Source of the DNA: Struthidea cinerea
Lineage: Eukaryota; Chordata; Aves; Passeriformes; Corcoracidae
Direction of reading: 5' to 3'
Assembly (NCBI GenBank): GCA_013397865.1
Contig: VZTI01004088.1
Coordinates: 4,950,781 to 5,014,780, forward strand
DNA length: 64,000 bases
In this document: piece by piece, positions 25,389 to 37,159 of the stretch
Position numbering within the stretch: the first letter of the stretch is position 1
Layout: each line of letters opens with the position of its first letter
Notes under the pieces: model-generated
The model's database searches: none
What the model was told of the DNA's origin: nothing
Seen by the model: the letters and a program-made list of their open reading frames with translations, nothing else
Made by a program: the position numbers and the translations under genes

Positions 25389-25431
25389 GGGGAGAGGGAG
25401 ATAGGGAGGAAGAGAGAGAGAAAAAAGAAAC
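25389..25431 (+). repeat. Purine-rich low-complexity tract
   Basis: A GGGGAGAGGGAGATAGGGAG-type GA-rich tract merges into AAAAAAGAAA. Confidence 0.8.
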
Positions 25432-25725
25432 CTTGGTCTAATTCTGGTATGGGGAGGCATCATTGTGCTTTTCCTTTGTCCTTTTTTCTTTTTTTTTTCC
25501 TGAGCCCACCCTTACAGCTGTCAGCCTCAGTTCTTTTTCTATTGTAAATAAAGTCTTTCTTGGGTTATAGCTTTAAGCAATTTTTTTAATTAAAATTCAA
25601 TTCAAATATGAAAGTCAAAGAAACTTTCAAAGCAAAATCTACAAACTGATTCACTCAAAGGGTCTGTTTTCATTGCCATAGCTACAGATTACTATAAAGA
25701 AACTCGAACCAGACCTTTGACACCC

Positions 25726-25778
25726 AGGAAGGTCAAAAGTCCTTTCTGCCTATGCTAGGACCCTTTTGACAACTTCCT
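25726..25778 (+). other. Stem-loop: 17 bp with two bulges
   Basis: The left arm AGGAAGGTCAAAAGTCC (25726-25742) pairs with the right arm 25758-25778. AGGAAG pairs with CTTCCT, GTCAAAAG with CTTTTGAC and TCC with GGA. Two 2-base bulges fall in the right arm and the loop is 15 bases. The left arm contains an AGGTCA half-site, and a competing shorter pairing exists with TTTGAC at about 25716. It is too short for an obvious miRNA precursor, and no known miRNA was recognised. A protein-binding palindrome is the alternative. Confidence 0.6.
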
Positions 25779-28060
25779 GTATAATTTGACTGTTATTTGC
25801 GTGTCTGGTCACCGTCTGACCCTGAAGTCTGGAAAAAATTGAGAGGCAGCATATATCTCTCTTTCATATGGACCTCAAAAAGGGCACTTTTAATTACATT
25901 TTGGTGAGAAACCTATGCATACAGGCTGGCTCAGGCAGCAGCTGGGGAAGGCCCCGGACTTGTAGGTTAAGGATCATCTTGCCTCCTGCTACCGTAGTTC
26001 AGTGCATATGAGCTGCTCTGTGCTGTTATCTCCACAGCAAAAATGGATGTGTTTACAGGTTACACAGATTTCAAACTTTACAGCACTTGCCCCAGTGCTA
26101 CAAGCTAAAATTGGAATTACACTGCTTTGCCTTGAAATCTGTGCGTTTCATATGCTTTCAATTTAAAGCTCATTGTGCTTATGGGGCCTTAGTGTGCCTG
26201 AGATATTTTAAAGTTGCAACCCTAGCTCTTTGTTATAGCTATCCATGACCTCACCCTGAAGGAAACCTAAATTGACAGACCAAAGGGATCCATGGCAATC
26301 TTGCCATGTTTCCACACTGGATATTTGGGGTTTGGGGCACATTGCAAGGCAACACAGCTTAGAAGCAGACAGCAGTGTAATACAGCAAGATCAGGTACTG
26401 TCAGGGTGTTCCTCCTTCCTCTTCTGCCTAGCACTGAGCACATCTGGTGAAAAAAATGGAAGACCCCAACACCTCAATCACAGCATGCTGTAGCTTTTCC
26501 TAAAAGGGTGATGTTACCTGTCCTAGACTCTGCATCCTGAGATGGGACTTGTCAAAAGCAATCAAAGAGTGGTCTATCATGCTTGACGTGGTGTTTCCAA
26601 GGGCTGTTTGATGCCTTGGAAGTTACAGAAACCTAAGCAGTGGCAGTCCATGGGCTGCCTCTTCCCGTGTGCAGGCAGTTCTGTGCGAGCAGGAAGGAGA
26701 ACCAGGTACCCACAGACATGGTGAGTGCTGTGACACTAACCATCCAAACAGCACAGACAACATGAGATGGTTCTTTCAGGGATGTGAAAAGTTTGGCAAA
26801 AATAACACCAGGTAGACACTCAAAATAGCTGCAAGTTTGGGAACATGTTTGTACCACTCTGAGAAAAGTGATTTATTCTCTCATTCTGTGAAGACGCAGT
26901 GCTGACCCTTTTCTTTTTACCTCAAGAGGGCTGTTTATCACTGTATTTGAAGTTTTGGATCCTAAAGCCATGAAAGACATAACAGACAAACACATTTTCA
27001 TGAATAATGGCCTTTCCCATGCAATCCTCTGACTCCTTCAGTTTCCGTAGGGACAGCTAGTTTTTGTGTCAGAAAGCTATGCAAATTGGATGCTGAGACT
27101 TGCCGTGCCAAGCCCCTAATGTGGCTCCTTATGGACAGTATATGTATCCATAGAGGTGAGGGGTGTTTAAACATGCAGCTACTGGACAAAAGGAACAGAC
27201 TCATCTTCTGTTGCTGGCACTGACACATCAAGCACCCCTGAAAACATTGTGAGGGGCATGATAGATCACTGGTTTGATTCCTTGTGTCAAATCCCATCTC
27301 AGGATGCGGAGTGAAGAGAGGCGACATAACCAGCTTTTTGCTCAAAAGATCGCTAAGGATAGAAAGATTTATGTGTGCATAAATTAAAGAGGGAGGGAAG
27401 TGGAGAAAAATTCCAAAATAGTGCTTCTGTTCACTAGTATTAGCTGCAAACCGCTGTGCTTAAAACTGGTAAAATTACACAGGAAAGAAAAAAAAAAAAG
27501 CTGTGCTTTTATGTGTTATTTTTTCATTCAGTTAATGATGCACTTCAGTTCACTCAGAAATAGACACGCTTGAATCAATAAACAAGAACTAACTGAACAC
27601 AGTCTATCCAAAAGGCACTGTCTGTGCATCAATCCTAAGCATGATGGCACAGAGAGCTCTACTTCTCAATGCTGGGCTGAGGAGTCCAGGACATTGCTGT
27701 TATTTATTGATACCTGACCTCCTCAGATCAATGGGGCTGCAGGCAGCTTTGCAAGGCAAGCAGCAGGAGCCAAGCCTTCAGTTCCTCACAGCAGGGGTAT
27801 GGCTGGACAAAACAGTGCCAGGATGGGCACCAGGCCCTCGCTTAGTGGGAAACATCATGGCATAATATAGGGGACAAGATGTTACAGGAGTCCCAGAAAT
27901 CTGGCTATGCTGTGAACCATGAGATAAAGACAGGACAAAGAGGGGAGGACTAGACCCATATTGAGGTTCTTACTGCCTCTGCCAGGTGGGCTGAGATCAT
28001 GGGGATGTGCTTATATTGGTAAAAGGTAGTGACATTTCTTTTGTGAAAGGTGAAAAGTTT
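25779..28060. other. Unique stretch, no gene recognised
   Basis: No repeat family was seen. A 115-codon minus-strand frame (26998-27345) and a 74-codon plus-strand frame (27641-27865) are unrecognisable. A 13-base A run lies near 27487. Confidence 0.5.
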
Positions 28061-28063
28061 TGG

Positions 28064-28105
28064 GTTTTTTTTTTTTGGTATTTTTTTGGTATTTTTTTTT
28101 TTTTT
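28064..28105 (+). repeat. T-rich tract with GGTA interruptions
   Basis: Long T runs are separated by two GGTA steps, a slippage-type low-complexity tract. Confidence 0.85.
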
Positions 28106-28329
28106 AACTTTGAATGGAATAAAACTATCAGTGCAACTTTTGAGTGCAGCCCAGAGGGAGTGTGCCTCTATCCAGACTATGTATTAGTGGGGACATGAAG
28201 GTGTTTGTAGCTCTAATTCCCTGCCTGACCATTCCTTTGGGTGCAACTGGCCTCGAGCAAGAAGAAAAAGGAGAAAAATTAGAGAAATGTAAATAAGGAA
28301 GGTAACTTGCCATTTGTCACTTGAAAGTC

Positions 28330-28640
28330 CTTATTTCATGGCCTGTTCCCTGTTCTCCTGGAATTTTGTGTCATTATCTCCTGTTAAAAGGATTCAAATG
28401 ACATTATTTGCATGGAAACTTGCATACAAATGATGTCGTCTGTGCCACAAAGTTGCATTACAATGAAGGGAATGATGACTGTGTCACATGTACGTGACAT
28501 TCTTTGTGTCATTAAATTTAAAGTCAATGCTGGCAGTTATAAACCACTCACGTCTCAAGCAAATACATCACTTCTGATCTGAAATGAATATTTTAAAATG
28601 CCAACTCCAACTGCATCAAACAGCAATAACCTGCAATGTC
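28330..28640. promoter_or_regulatory. Octamer and E-box bearing conserved-element-like block
   Basis: A perfect POU octamer ATTTGCAT (28406-28413) is followed by GGAAACTTGCATACAAAT, giving inverted ATTTG/CAAAT half-sites. About 70 bp on is TGTCACATGTACGTGACA (28482-28499), an 18-bp near-palindrome containing CACATG and ACGTG. TCAAATGACATT, TGCATTACAATG and GTGTCATTAAA repeat similar short words. There are no long frames and no repeats. This is among the most enhancer-like blocks in the window, but function is inferred. Confidence 0.3.
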
Positions 28641-28950
28641 ATCTTAAAAAAAAAAAGGAGGCAAAGACTCTAAACAAAGGTGGACTTATGGGATTGTATG
28701 ATACACCACAAAGGAAAATATTTTAATAAGCTGTAATAATTTCCAGGCAAACAGAATTTGTTGCTTGATGGTTAGGTTCTAGAAATGTTTCTAAAGTCCA
28801 TTCAACATCATGTGTGTTTTTAGGAACACTTATGCTCCTAGAAAGCTGCAGGACTGTTAATTTTCAGGCAGAGTAGATGAATTAATTGTGCAGCATGTTC
28901 CACAGCACGGACCTCTCTGTATGTTGTTACCTTCCATTTCCTTGCCGCAG

Positions 28951-29147
28951 TCTGACACTGACAACAGGCCAAGCCTTTGAAAGATCTCCAAACTCTTCCG
29001 AAGAGTCAAGGGCAAATGATGACAGGGAAGGCTCAAGCAGTTATCACTGTCAAAATGAATGAGAAAAGAGGAGGGACAGTAGGTGGATTAGGAAAGGTTT
29101 CATACCACTGCGATGATCAGAGCCACACAGCAATGAGAGCCAGACAA
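28951..29147 (+). other. Candidate spliced (non-coding?) exon
   Basis: A plausible acceptor (CTTCCATTTCCTTGCCGCAG, ending at 28950) and a strong donor (CAA then GTAAGT, 29148-29153) bracket 197 bp that retains several CpGs. No single frame is open through the whole exon: one closes about 110 bp in, and another opens only after an early TGA. If real, it is more likely a lncRNA or UTR exon. A second donor-like CAAGGTAAGG lies near 29207. Chance pairs of splice signals are common, so confidence is low. Confidence 0.12.
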
Positions 29148-29487
29148 GTAAGTACATAGACGGATCTGCTCTCTGATTGATGCATTGTTTGTGCAGGTCA
29201 GTGCAAGGTAAGGGATGGTCGCCGTGTTTTTGCAGGAGCAGTGGTAATTGTGCCCACAGTCGCCTGCACTGACCCTGCTGGTTCAGAGCCAGCTACTACC
29301 ATTTTTCACTGATACACAGAAAGGCTCTGTAAGACTTCCTTTAGAAAGTTATTGTTTTAACAATAAAACATGCTGTGTAGTGCTCAAAAGGTTTCAAAAC
29401 TCAGTTAAATAGAGAAGATCGGTCATCTAAATACCTCAAAGGAGCTGTGTCTGGCTAAGCTGCTGTGCTGGCTAACCTCTCCCTGCT

Positions 29488-29506
29488 CCCCCCCCACCCC
29501 AGCCCC
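29488..29506 (-). other. Predicted G-quadruplex motif (minus strand)
   Basis: The plus strand reads C8-A-C4-AG-C4. The minus strand therefore holds a run of eight G's plus two runs of four with loops of one and two bases, which can form a compact G-quadruplex. A CA-rich patch follows (29507-29525). Confidence 0.7.
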
Positions 29507-29509
29507 ATG

Positions 29510-30583
29510 CACACTCACACACAAATACAGATCCCTCTGAAAGAAAAAAGTTTCTCTGAAGAGTGTGTCTGCATAGGCCCGGCAAGGGAACAAGCAGAGA
29601 GGAAAATCTCTGTGCATGGGTCACTTCTTTTCTCTTATTGGTACCATTTCAAATCTAATTGAAACATTCTTTGGAGAAAGCTGTGCTACCCACCCCTTCA
29701 GCTTTGATATGGCTTTTTAATCAGAGGACATTGTTATTTCATAATGAACATGGAAAGCATTTGAAACATTTTCTAAATGGAGTGCATTACTTCTGACCGC
29801 AGCCAAAAGACCACATTAAAAGGAGTTCAGTGGAATTCACTCTTTACAGTCTTCTGGGTTTGAAACATTTGTGCACATGTGGAATATGCTGAGATGGGCC
29901 TACTCATTGCAAAGGTTTAAGCAATGAGCTGACTTAAAAACTGAACAAGTTCAGCTGCACTCACTGGTGAATCCCTGTCATGCCCCAGCGAGGTTTGGTG
30001 CCCCTGTTATGCCTGTCCCCAGGTGGCAATGTGGGTGCTGCCATCCCATCAGGTTGAGACTGGGCAGAGCTTGCACAGCTCTCATGGAAGCCAGATCAGA
30101 GTGAACACAGCAATCTGATCACAGCAGGGAGCTAAAGTGTGGCAACCAGATTAACGCTCCATTGCCTGTCTCTTGATTTAGGACCAGAGCAGTGGTTGAG
30201 GGGGACTCAGAGCTCTTCCACTGCCTGCCCTTTCCCCATTCCTCCAAGGCAGTGACTGATTTCACTCCCCACTGCCATCCTGCAAGCTGTCATGGTGCAA
30301 GTAAACCACACATGGGAAGAAGGGCAAGTTTGCTTTTTTGTTTGTTGTGCACTGGGGATTGTAAATGAGCCCTTAATGTCTACCTCATTTTATATTTTAG
30401 GATGTATTTCTTTCTTGTAACAGCACAGAAGAAAAGATTAAAAGCAGGATATGACTGTAATGATGCATCGGGTCAAAGCCCTTTCATCCTTTTGCCCTAG
30501 TCTGTCTAACATTTTCTTAAATCCCATTCTGCCCAGGTACATTCAATTACAAAAGTGACCAGAAATAAATCAAACTAAATTAC

Positions 30584-30584
<1 letters not shown>
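29510..30584. other. Unique stretch, no gene recognised
   Basis: A GC-richer segment lies at 29950-30310 (CCCCAGCGAGG, CCTGTCCCCAGGTGG). I found no open frame or known repeat in it. Confidence 0.5.
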
Positions 30585-30629
<45 letters not shown>

Positions 30630-30639
30630 TATATATATG
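30585..30639 (+). repeat. TA dinucleotide microsatellite
   Basis: About 27 TA units with one phase break (TAATAT near 30622). It is immediately followed by the only ambiguous base in the window (30644), so its true length is probably uncertain in the assembly. Confidence 0.95.
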
Positions 30640-30643
30640 TAAA

Positions 30644-30644
30644 N
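30644..30644. other. Ambiguous base (N)
   Basis: A single unresolved base five positions after the TA repeat, consistent with a sequencing or consensus problem at the microsatellite edge. Confidence 1.
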
Positions 30645-30960
30645 CCACTGAATTTATTAGATTAAGATGATTGGATCTAAGACAGGCTGAAACCCAAAGT
30701 AGGTGTATCAGCATTTTAGAGGAGTTCAATGCAATCTTAATTGCTTACTTTATACAAACAGACATTGGTGAGATACAGTGTCTGTGAAGTGACAGAAGAA
30801 ATGTTTTGGCTGCTCTTTGATGTAGAGTTCAGCTGTTCTGGTTTGTAAATATAACAGAACGAAAGGATATTGTACTCAACCCACTTCAATCAAGCAAGAC
30901 ACTGTGGCGTCTAAACTGCCGTTCTTCCATTGCTGAGGCTGCTGCTCAGAACAAAGACAT

Positions 30961-31010
30961 AAAGAAAGTGAGAGAGGCAGAGGGAGAGAGGCTTGTAGAG
31001 AGAAAGAGGC
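30961..31010 (+). repeat. Purine-rich low-complexity tract
   Basis: A GAGAGAGG / AGGGAGAGAGG-type imperfect GA-rich tract. Confidence 0.75.
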
Positions 31011-32799
31011 TTCTGCATCTTTAATAATTAGCAAAGAACTGCAGTGTTTAGCCTGGAAATTATGGTACATATGCTGTCCACTTGTTCAGGACCCCTGTAT
31101 CGTGAGAACAAGGAAACATTCATCTTCCACAGATGTCCGCCAGGCCCAGGTGACTGAAAATTCAATGCACAGGCTTCTCACAATGGGTCGAATGCTAATT
31201 GGGTGGCTTGGGGAGATTAGAGTAGCCCTGGAGCTATTCTCTATCTGTAAAAGTCTCACAGACAATAGGGAAGTCAACATTGTCTTTCTAAAGCTCTGCT
31301 TAACTGATGCTTATCAGAAAAATTAGGACAAGTAAATAAATAAAAAAAATACTGCCAGTTCCTCTCTGTTTTCCTTTCCCAGTTGTGAGATAGCTGGCTA
31401 CTGCCTTTCCCTTTCCCTTCCTGCATGACTTCCTATAAATAGGAAATAGGAGAAGGGAGGGGAGATTGAGAGCAGGTGGGAGAAGAGAAATTGTATATGA
31501 ACTATATCAGGAAATGAGAATGGGTGCTGAGAAGCATATTTAGCCTACTGAATACTTCAGAAATGGAAGTAGGTTTTCTCAGTACACTGTCTAAAAAAAA
31601 AAAAGGTGTTTATTTAAAGTTAAATGAGAATCAGGGCAGTTTCAGAGACAGGCTTGAATTCCATGAAAGTGGATTTTGCTCCTGTGTTTGCTTTTGTCTT
31701 GTGGGTCCTTAGAAAATCTTTGTTTCTGCAAGTGGGAAATGGGTCAGATTTTCCTGATCCAAGCTCTGCAGTGGTCTCTGAGCTCTATGGATGTATTTTC
31801 CCTTCCCCAGAACAAAGAGCTGCATCACTGGAGATCTGCTCCTGTGTGGTGGGGTGCTGCAGACTTGGATTATTTCAAAAGACCGGTCAATTCTGACAAA
31901 TCTTCTGAAGTTTATTCCCTAATGCTAAATGCTTGACTTATAAAACTGCACTTGTCGGGGTTGTGCAGACATAGGCAGCATGTGGGACATAATATACACT
32001 TCAGCCAAGTCCTCTTTCTTTGACAGGGATTTGATAGGGAGAGTCTACTTTTCCGTAAGTGGGCTACTACGGTGGTGAATTGGGCTTGATGAATTTACTA
32101 TTAATTTCACTGTGACGGTACTGGTGTGTAATTGTGAGATGAGTAAGGGTGTGCTGACTTTAGCCTTTTTTCATTCATCTTCAGCATGTGTTTAGGGAGA
32201 AGTCTGTGTGTGCAAAGTGAGGCTGTGAATTACTAACTTGCTATCTTGTGTTTGAGGAAACTTTCAGCACGATTGAATGTGGGATAGCTTGTTCTACTTT
32301 CAAAGAGAAGCATAAAGCACTTTTGCTCAAGCACCTTTGTCTTTCAGTGTGGAATATACTAAAGAGTGAAATATATAGTGTATCTACTCAGTCATGTAGG
32401 TTTTTTCTTTAGGGAGGCAAACCCTACACTCGGTGTGGGTTTCACCCAAGTATCGCCCAGGTTGAAACTTTGAATCTTAGCAAAGACATCTTGAAACACT
32501 GATGAGGTTAGCTGAAAAGTCTGCCAGCATCAGCTAATCTTTTGTGGAATCTGGACCAGTTTCCAGCAAGAAAAACAGAAAAAAAGCCCAAATGGGGTGA
32601 ATTCCCCTTGCCTTCAGGCTTCATTATGAAAGTTCTGCAGAGCTCGAGGAACTATGTATTTTATTATTCTCTCAAATCTGCCCTTTCTAAATCACCTTAT
32701 TCTGATTTAACTGCAAAAGGCATTACTATTTTGGGTTCTTCCTATGTTAAAACTGAAGAAGTAAGCTAGGGACTTTCATAAGAGACCGTTCTGAAATGT
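31011..32799. other. Unique stretch, no gene recognised
   Basis: Overlapping frames at 31524-31936 on the plus strand lie in three different phases, which argues against any of them being coding. A 12-base A run lies near 31593. Confidence 0.5.
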
Positions 32800-33400
32800 C
32801 AACAGATGGCTTGCTAATCATGTTAAAAAAATACTCATTCCTTTTCTAAAATGGCATTTTTTTCAGTAAGTAAATCAGAAATGAATGTTTATGATATAAA
32901 ACATATTACTCACAACGTCTTTTAATTATCATACTTAATCATCAAGGTCAGGATGATAATTGTTTCTAAAAATTAACACCTCATTTTTCTGAGATGCTTA
33001 CCAAAATATACGGTCAGAAATATGAATTACTAGTCTGGAACCCAGTTAGGAAAACGCATCTTCTGTTCACTAAACCAAATGTATACTTAAATACCATGAA
33101 GCCCTTTAAAACTAAATACCTATTTAAGGCACAGCCTAATTAGTCCACTCGCTGCCTAGTAAAAGCATACAGTACCATATGCCCTAGAATAGGGTGCCAT
33201 GTGGGTGTTCAGCAATGACACATATTTGCAAGTACTTTATTATGAGATAACGCAGTGCCATTAATATATCTTAAACATGAATGTTTTTTGTAACCTATTG
33301 GAGACAACTATGGTTGGCAGTTAACACACACTACCACGATATCTTGGCAGCAACTGCACTTCGTTTGTGGAGGGATGAGCAATTCATACAGACCACCACC
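32800..33400. promoter_or_regulatory. Conserved-element-like block with nested inverted repeats
   Basis: AATTATCAT (32924-32932) and ATGATAATT (32953-32961) are exact inverted copies 20 bp apart. Within them ATCATC (32938-32943) and GATGAT (32952-32957) form a second exact inverted pair around AAGGTCAG, which contains an AGGTCA half-site. Further along, CCCTA-GAA-TAGGG (33182-33194) is another small palindrome. TAATTA-type cores recur. The regulatory role is inference. Confidence 0.25.
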
Positions 33401-33482
33401 TTATATCATTCATGCTACTACACAGCAGCATTTTAAACATGTTCAGGCTGTTCAAGCCATATCTTCTGCCTAGAGACATGTT

Positions 33483-33506
33483 CTTGCTTGCTTGCTTGCT
33501 TGCTTG
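33483..33506 (+). repeat. CTTG tetranucleotide microsatellite
   Basis: Six perfect CTTG units. Confidence 0.97.
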
Positions 33507-33744
33507 ATGTCTGTCCTTTTTCTTCTTGGTCCCAGACCAGTCCTGTTCTACAGGCTGCTTTGAAGTGAAAATATCCTATATTACAAAGAACAGGGTTCAA
33601 TGCAATTCTTTCTTTTCCTTAATGAAATCCTTTATTAGTATCTCCAAACAGCAGATAACATATAGACTAAGGGTCTGATATCCATTGCTTTTAAATCTAG
33701 GAGGGAAATTATGACAATCTTGCTTTGTGGTCACCCAAATGTGG

Positions 33745-33862
33745 TTCTTTGGTCCTCTCAGTCATATAGTTTAGTGTTAGGTAGTCCTGCAAGGAGCAGG
33801 GAGTTGGAATCCATGATCCCTATGGGTCACTTCCAACTTGAGATATTGTATAGTTCTAGGTT
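33745..33862 (+). mobile_element. CR1 LINE, 3' end fragment
   Basis: AGTCCTGCAAGGAGCAGGGA, GTTGGAATCCATGATCCCTA, GGGTCACTTCCAACTTGAGA and TATTGTATAGTTCTA match the 3' tail of an avian CR1 subfamily in sense orientation. The 5' limit is uncertain by about 20 bp. An open frame across it (33711-33902) is an element shadow. Confidence 0.85.
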
Positions 33863-36800
33863 TTGTGAGAGAGTTGGTGTAATAAAAGTTTATTCTTATT
33901 GATTTGTGAATTATTATTAACTTGTCTTAATTTTTTTTTCCAGAGGCTTGCAGCCAGTTCTGTGTGTTCTGATTATGTTTTGAAAACTCTGTTCCCACCT
34001 GTTCGCTAGATAATGTGCAACCTTACTGCAGATTCCTTTGTGCACTGAGAGCCCACACTGAAAAGCAGTGTTTTATCACTTTTTTCCCACCCCTTACAAT
34101 ATTTTCCGGTAGATACTGTTCAATTAAGAAGATTCAGTATCACAAATAAAACTAAACTAGCATGCACATTTTTAGAGATAATCACACAGCACTGTACAAA
34201 ATGAAGCAATATAAAAAAAGTCTTTATATGAAGCAGCTGCTTACAGGAAACACTATGTGTAATCTTTGGCCATATCAGAATTTCAGCTCAAGTTAGATTC
34301 ACTCAAGGAGTAAGTGTGTGGGAGAGAGAGATGACAGACAGACACCCTACACTTCCAGTTCTCATTTATCACAGAAATGAATGTAATGTAAAACTCTCTA
34401 CAGTTCCAGAAAATATTAATGAAGAAGTAAAGAGTAGGAACAGGGTTTTAGGCCTGGTGCACATATTGTTCTCAACAGAAGAGTAAATATCCTAGAAAAA
34501 ACACCAGAACACACAAAAATAACATGTTTTGCTGGTGAATAAATAATCTTTTATTGGTGAAAAGTCTGATGCTACACAGAGAGTGAAGTAAGGACTGCTC
34601 TGGAGAATACTGATGCCAGTGGAAGCATTTGCATGTATTCCCATGGTTTTGTAATTCAGGTAAAATCACAGAGATATCACAGATTTAATCTTAATTCAGA
34701 TTTCACATTTACTATCTCTGGCTACAGACTTCAGTGAAGTGACTCTTTTTTTACATATACATATGTGGGGTCAACTGCTGTTCTATGACAGAGCAATCAC
34801 AATGGGAAAAAGCTTCAGCTGAGGAAGATGGATGTCTCCAGGACCGGGCAAGGTTGCCAGTTTCTCTCCAGTTGGTCCTATTGCCACAGATAACAGTGCA
34901 GACCAAACATCGATCATGACATTTACTCGCAGATTTTTCTGCAGTTCTTGGAAGAATGTTACTGAAGATGCAAACTTGTGGGGCTTGTTTCTAAAATGGA
35001 AACAGCAAAATTGGGTGATGGAAATACCTTACTCCTTTCAATCATGCTAGCTGTTATCCTGGGGGGTATTGTACAGGCACCAGTATTTAGCATATACAAA
35101 AATAAACACCCAGTGACAGCGGCTTACTTGATAAGGCAGCTAGAACACTGGATTTTATTCCAAGCTCTTTTGTCAACAGACTTGAGTGGGCTAAACCACT
35201 TCTTTTTCTTTGACCCCAATAACAGTCTATAAGACAAAATCTCCCGTAAGGAAGGACTATCTTTCACAAAATATGTGCATAGCACCTCTTACACCAGAGC
35301 TGTGATTTCAGTCAGGGTCTCTGTGTGTTCTGCTGACTGAAAACTAATTAATAGTATTGAGCTTGATATTTTCACATAGTTTAAAGGTTAGAAACTTTTT
35401 ACCCTATATACACAGTTGAGCATTTTGGTGTCATTTTTTAAAATAGAAGTTCAGCAATGATCCTCAAGCTTTTCTTTTCCTATTTCTTAGAAAAAGATTT
35501 AAAAATTTATGTAGAAAATTATAACTCGATCTTAAATATATGCCATTGTGACAGGAGGATGGATATCAGTGTCTTTTTGTTATGTGAGTTATTGAAGTTT
35601 GACATCCTTTGAGGAATATTTTTCATAACCCACTGTTTGCTACCCTGTCTATCCAATTATTTAGAACAAGCAATCTGTCATTTTATTGTTTCCTTCCAAT
35701 TATATAACTTTGGTGACAGTCATGGCAGAGTATCCTCTGCAAGTAAAATCAAATCTCACTGTGGATTCCAATTCCAAGGGCTGCAGAGTGTTTGTACGTG
35801 TGTACATGTGCGTGCATGGTGCGGAAATGGAGTGGAGGTGGAAATATTAAGACAACAGTTGGTGAGTGTCATTTAAAAAATAACTGCTTTTACACACTGC
35901 AGAAGGTCCAAAAGGGAAACAAAATGTATTTTTCTGATTCTCAGTTCTCAAAAACAGAATAGGTATAACCTGTACAGGTAGTGGATGCTCTACTGCAAAT
36001 AGTGAAGTGATGACCACACTCTCTCTCAGAGAATTATACAGCAGTTCATGTATTTAGCCTAAAAAAGACTATGAAAAGAAAATATTTAGTTTTCAGGGCG
36101 GTCATTCTTTCTATCTGTCCATCTGGGATATTAGTCTGTCAATAAAGTCATAAAAAGGGCCAGTCCCCTGGAGCTTGTATCAGATCAGACACATTTAAAA
36201 AAAGTGAGGGACAAACAGGTTCCTCGGTTGCAGCACGTTGCTCCCTTCAAAAGCAGTTGCACATGGTGCCAGGGATGAAGCTTACTCTATCATTTTCATT
36301 TAGTGACTGATAGAGTCAGACTGGAAATTTTCAGACTTATATACTAAATCTGAAACTAGAAGCAAGTCGCTAGGTTGTGCCGTCTTTGTTGGCGGCAGAG
36401 GGAAGGGAAAAGCATTCAAGTGGCAGTTGGGTCCAACACCAGTTAGCTAGTCAGAAAGTAGAGAACAGCAGTGAAGCTGAGAAGAAACAGCATGCAAACA
36501 GCTGCAGTGTGAGATAGAATAAGTGAGTGTCAGTGGTGTTAGATGGTAGAGCTGTATGAACACTTTCACACTCAAAGCAAAATTGTCAAGTTATCGTGTC
36601 CAATTGGGCATGGATTTCTTATTATATCACTGCGGTACCACAAGCTGTACTGGTTGCAGAGTCACAGAACCCTTAATTTAAAGAAAAAGGGGAGAAAAAA
36701 AGGAAATTAATAAAATTGTTGGTTTTATTTGAGATGTTTTAAGAAAAATTGCACTCTAAACCTATGCTGAACAAAATTATGTAAGCATATGCTTATGCTG

Positions 36801-36926
36801 TAGTGAAATCATGCTAAAATGCTTTGCTGATTTTGGGCTTGTTTCAACCATTTAAGCTGAAGTTGCTTTCATATAGTATCTTTATTTTTTTCTTTTTTTT
36901 CTGTCTGAACATTCAATGTGTTTCAG
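33863..36926. other. Unique stretch, no gene recognised
   Basis: A GAGAGAGATGACAGACAGAC patch (34322-34341) is a small degenerate repeat. Otherwise this is ordinary AT-rich DNA without recognisable exons. Confidence 0.5.
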
Positions 36927-37159
36927 AGTCAGCACTGGCCAAGCCAGTTCTTCTGTGTATCTTACTTACACTTATAATTTGTGAAGATGTTGAGACTTCT
37001 GAGGGCACTTCAGCAGGAGCTGATAGGATGATCAGAGAAAGTTCTAATGATTACAGGCACTCTGAGAGAACTGACCTTTATCAACTTCATAGGGATTTTT
37101 CAGACCATTATGCAAACTTTATCAAAAATCAAAATCTTTTATCGTCGATTTGGAGTTGA
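36927..37159 (+). other. Candidate terminal exon (speculative)
   Basis: A T-rich tract ends in TGTGTTTCAG (CAG 36924-36926). The phase that follows stays open for about 77 codons to a TGA at 37157-37159. The peptide begins with a short hydrophobic run (VLLCILLTLIIC) and is then hydrophilic and acidic/aromatic, the look of a membrane-proximal segment plus tail or of a secreted precursor. The hydrophobic run is too short for a full membrane helix on its own. A second phase (37047-37307) is also open over part of it, which weakens the case. No family was recognised. Confidence 0.12.

Noticed and set aside
25514..25560. GCCTCAGTTCTTTTTCTATTG as a MIR core
   Set aside because: Only one anchor word matches; the TGTAAAATGGG and GGATTAA anchors are missing.
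28895..28915. CAGCACGGAC as a REST/NRSE site
   Set aside because: Only part of one half-site matches and the second half-site is absent.
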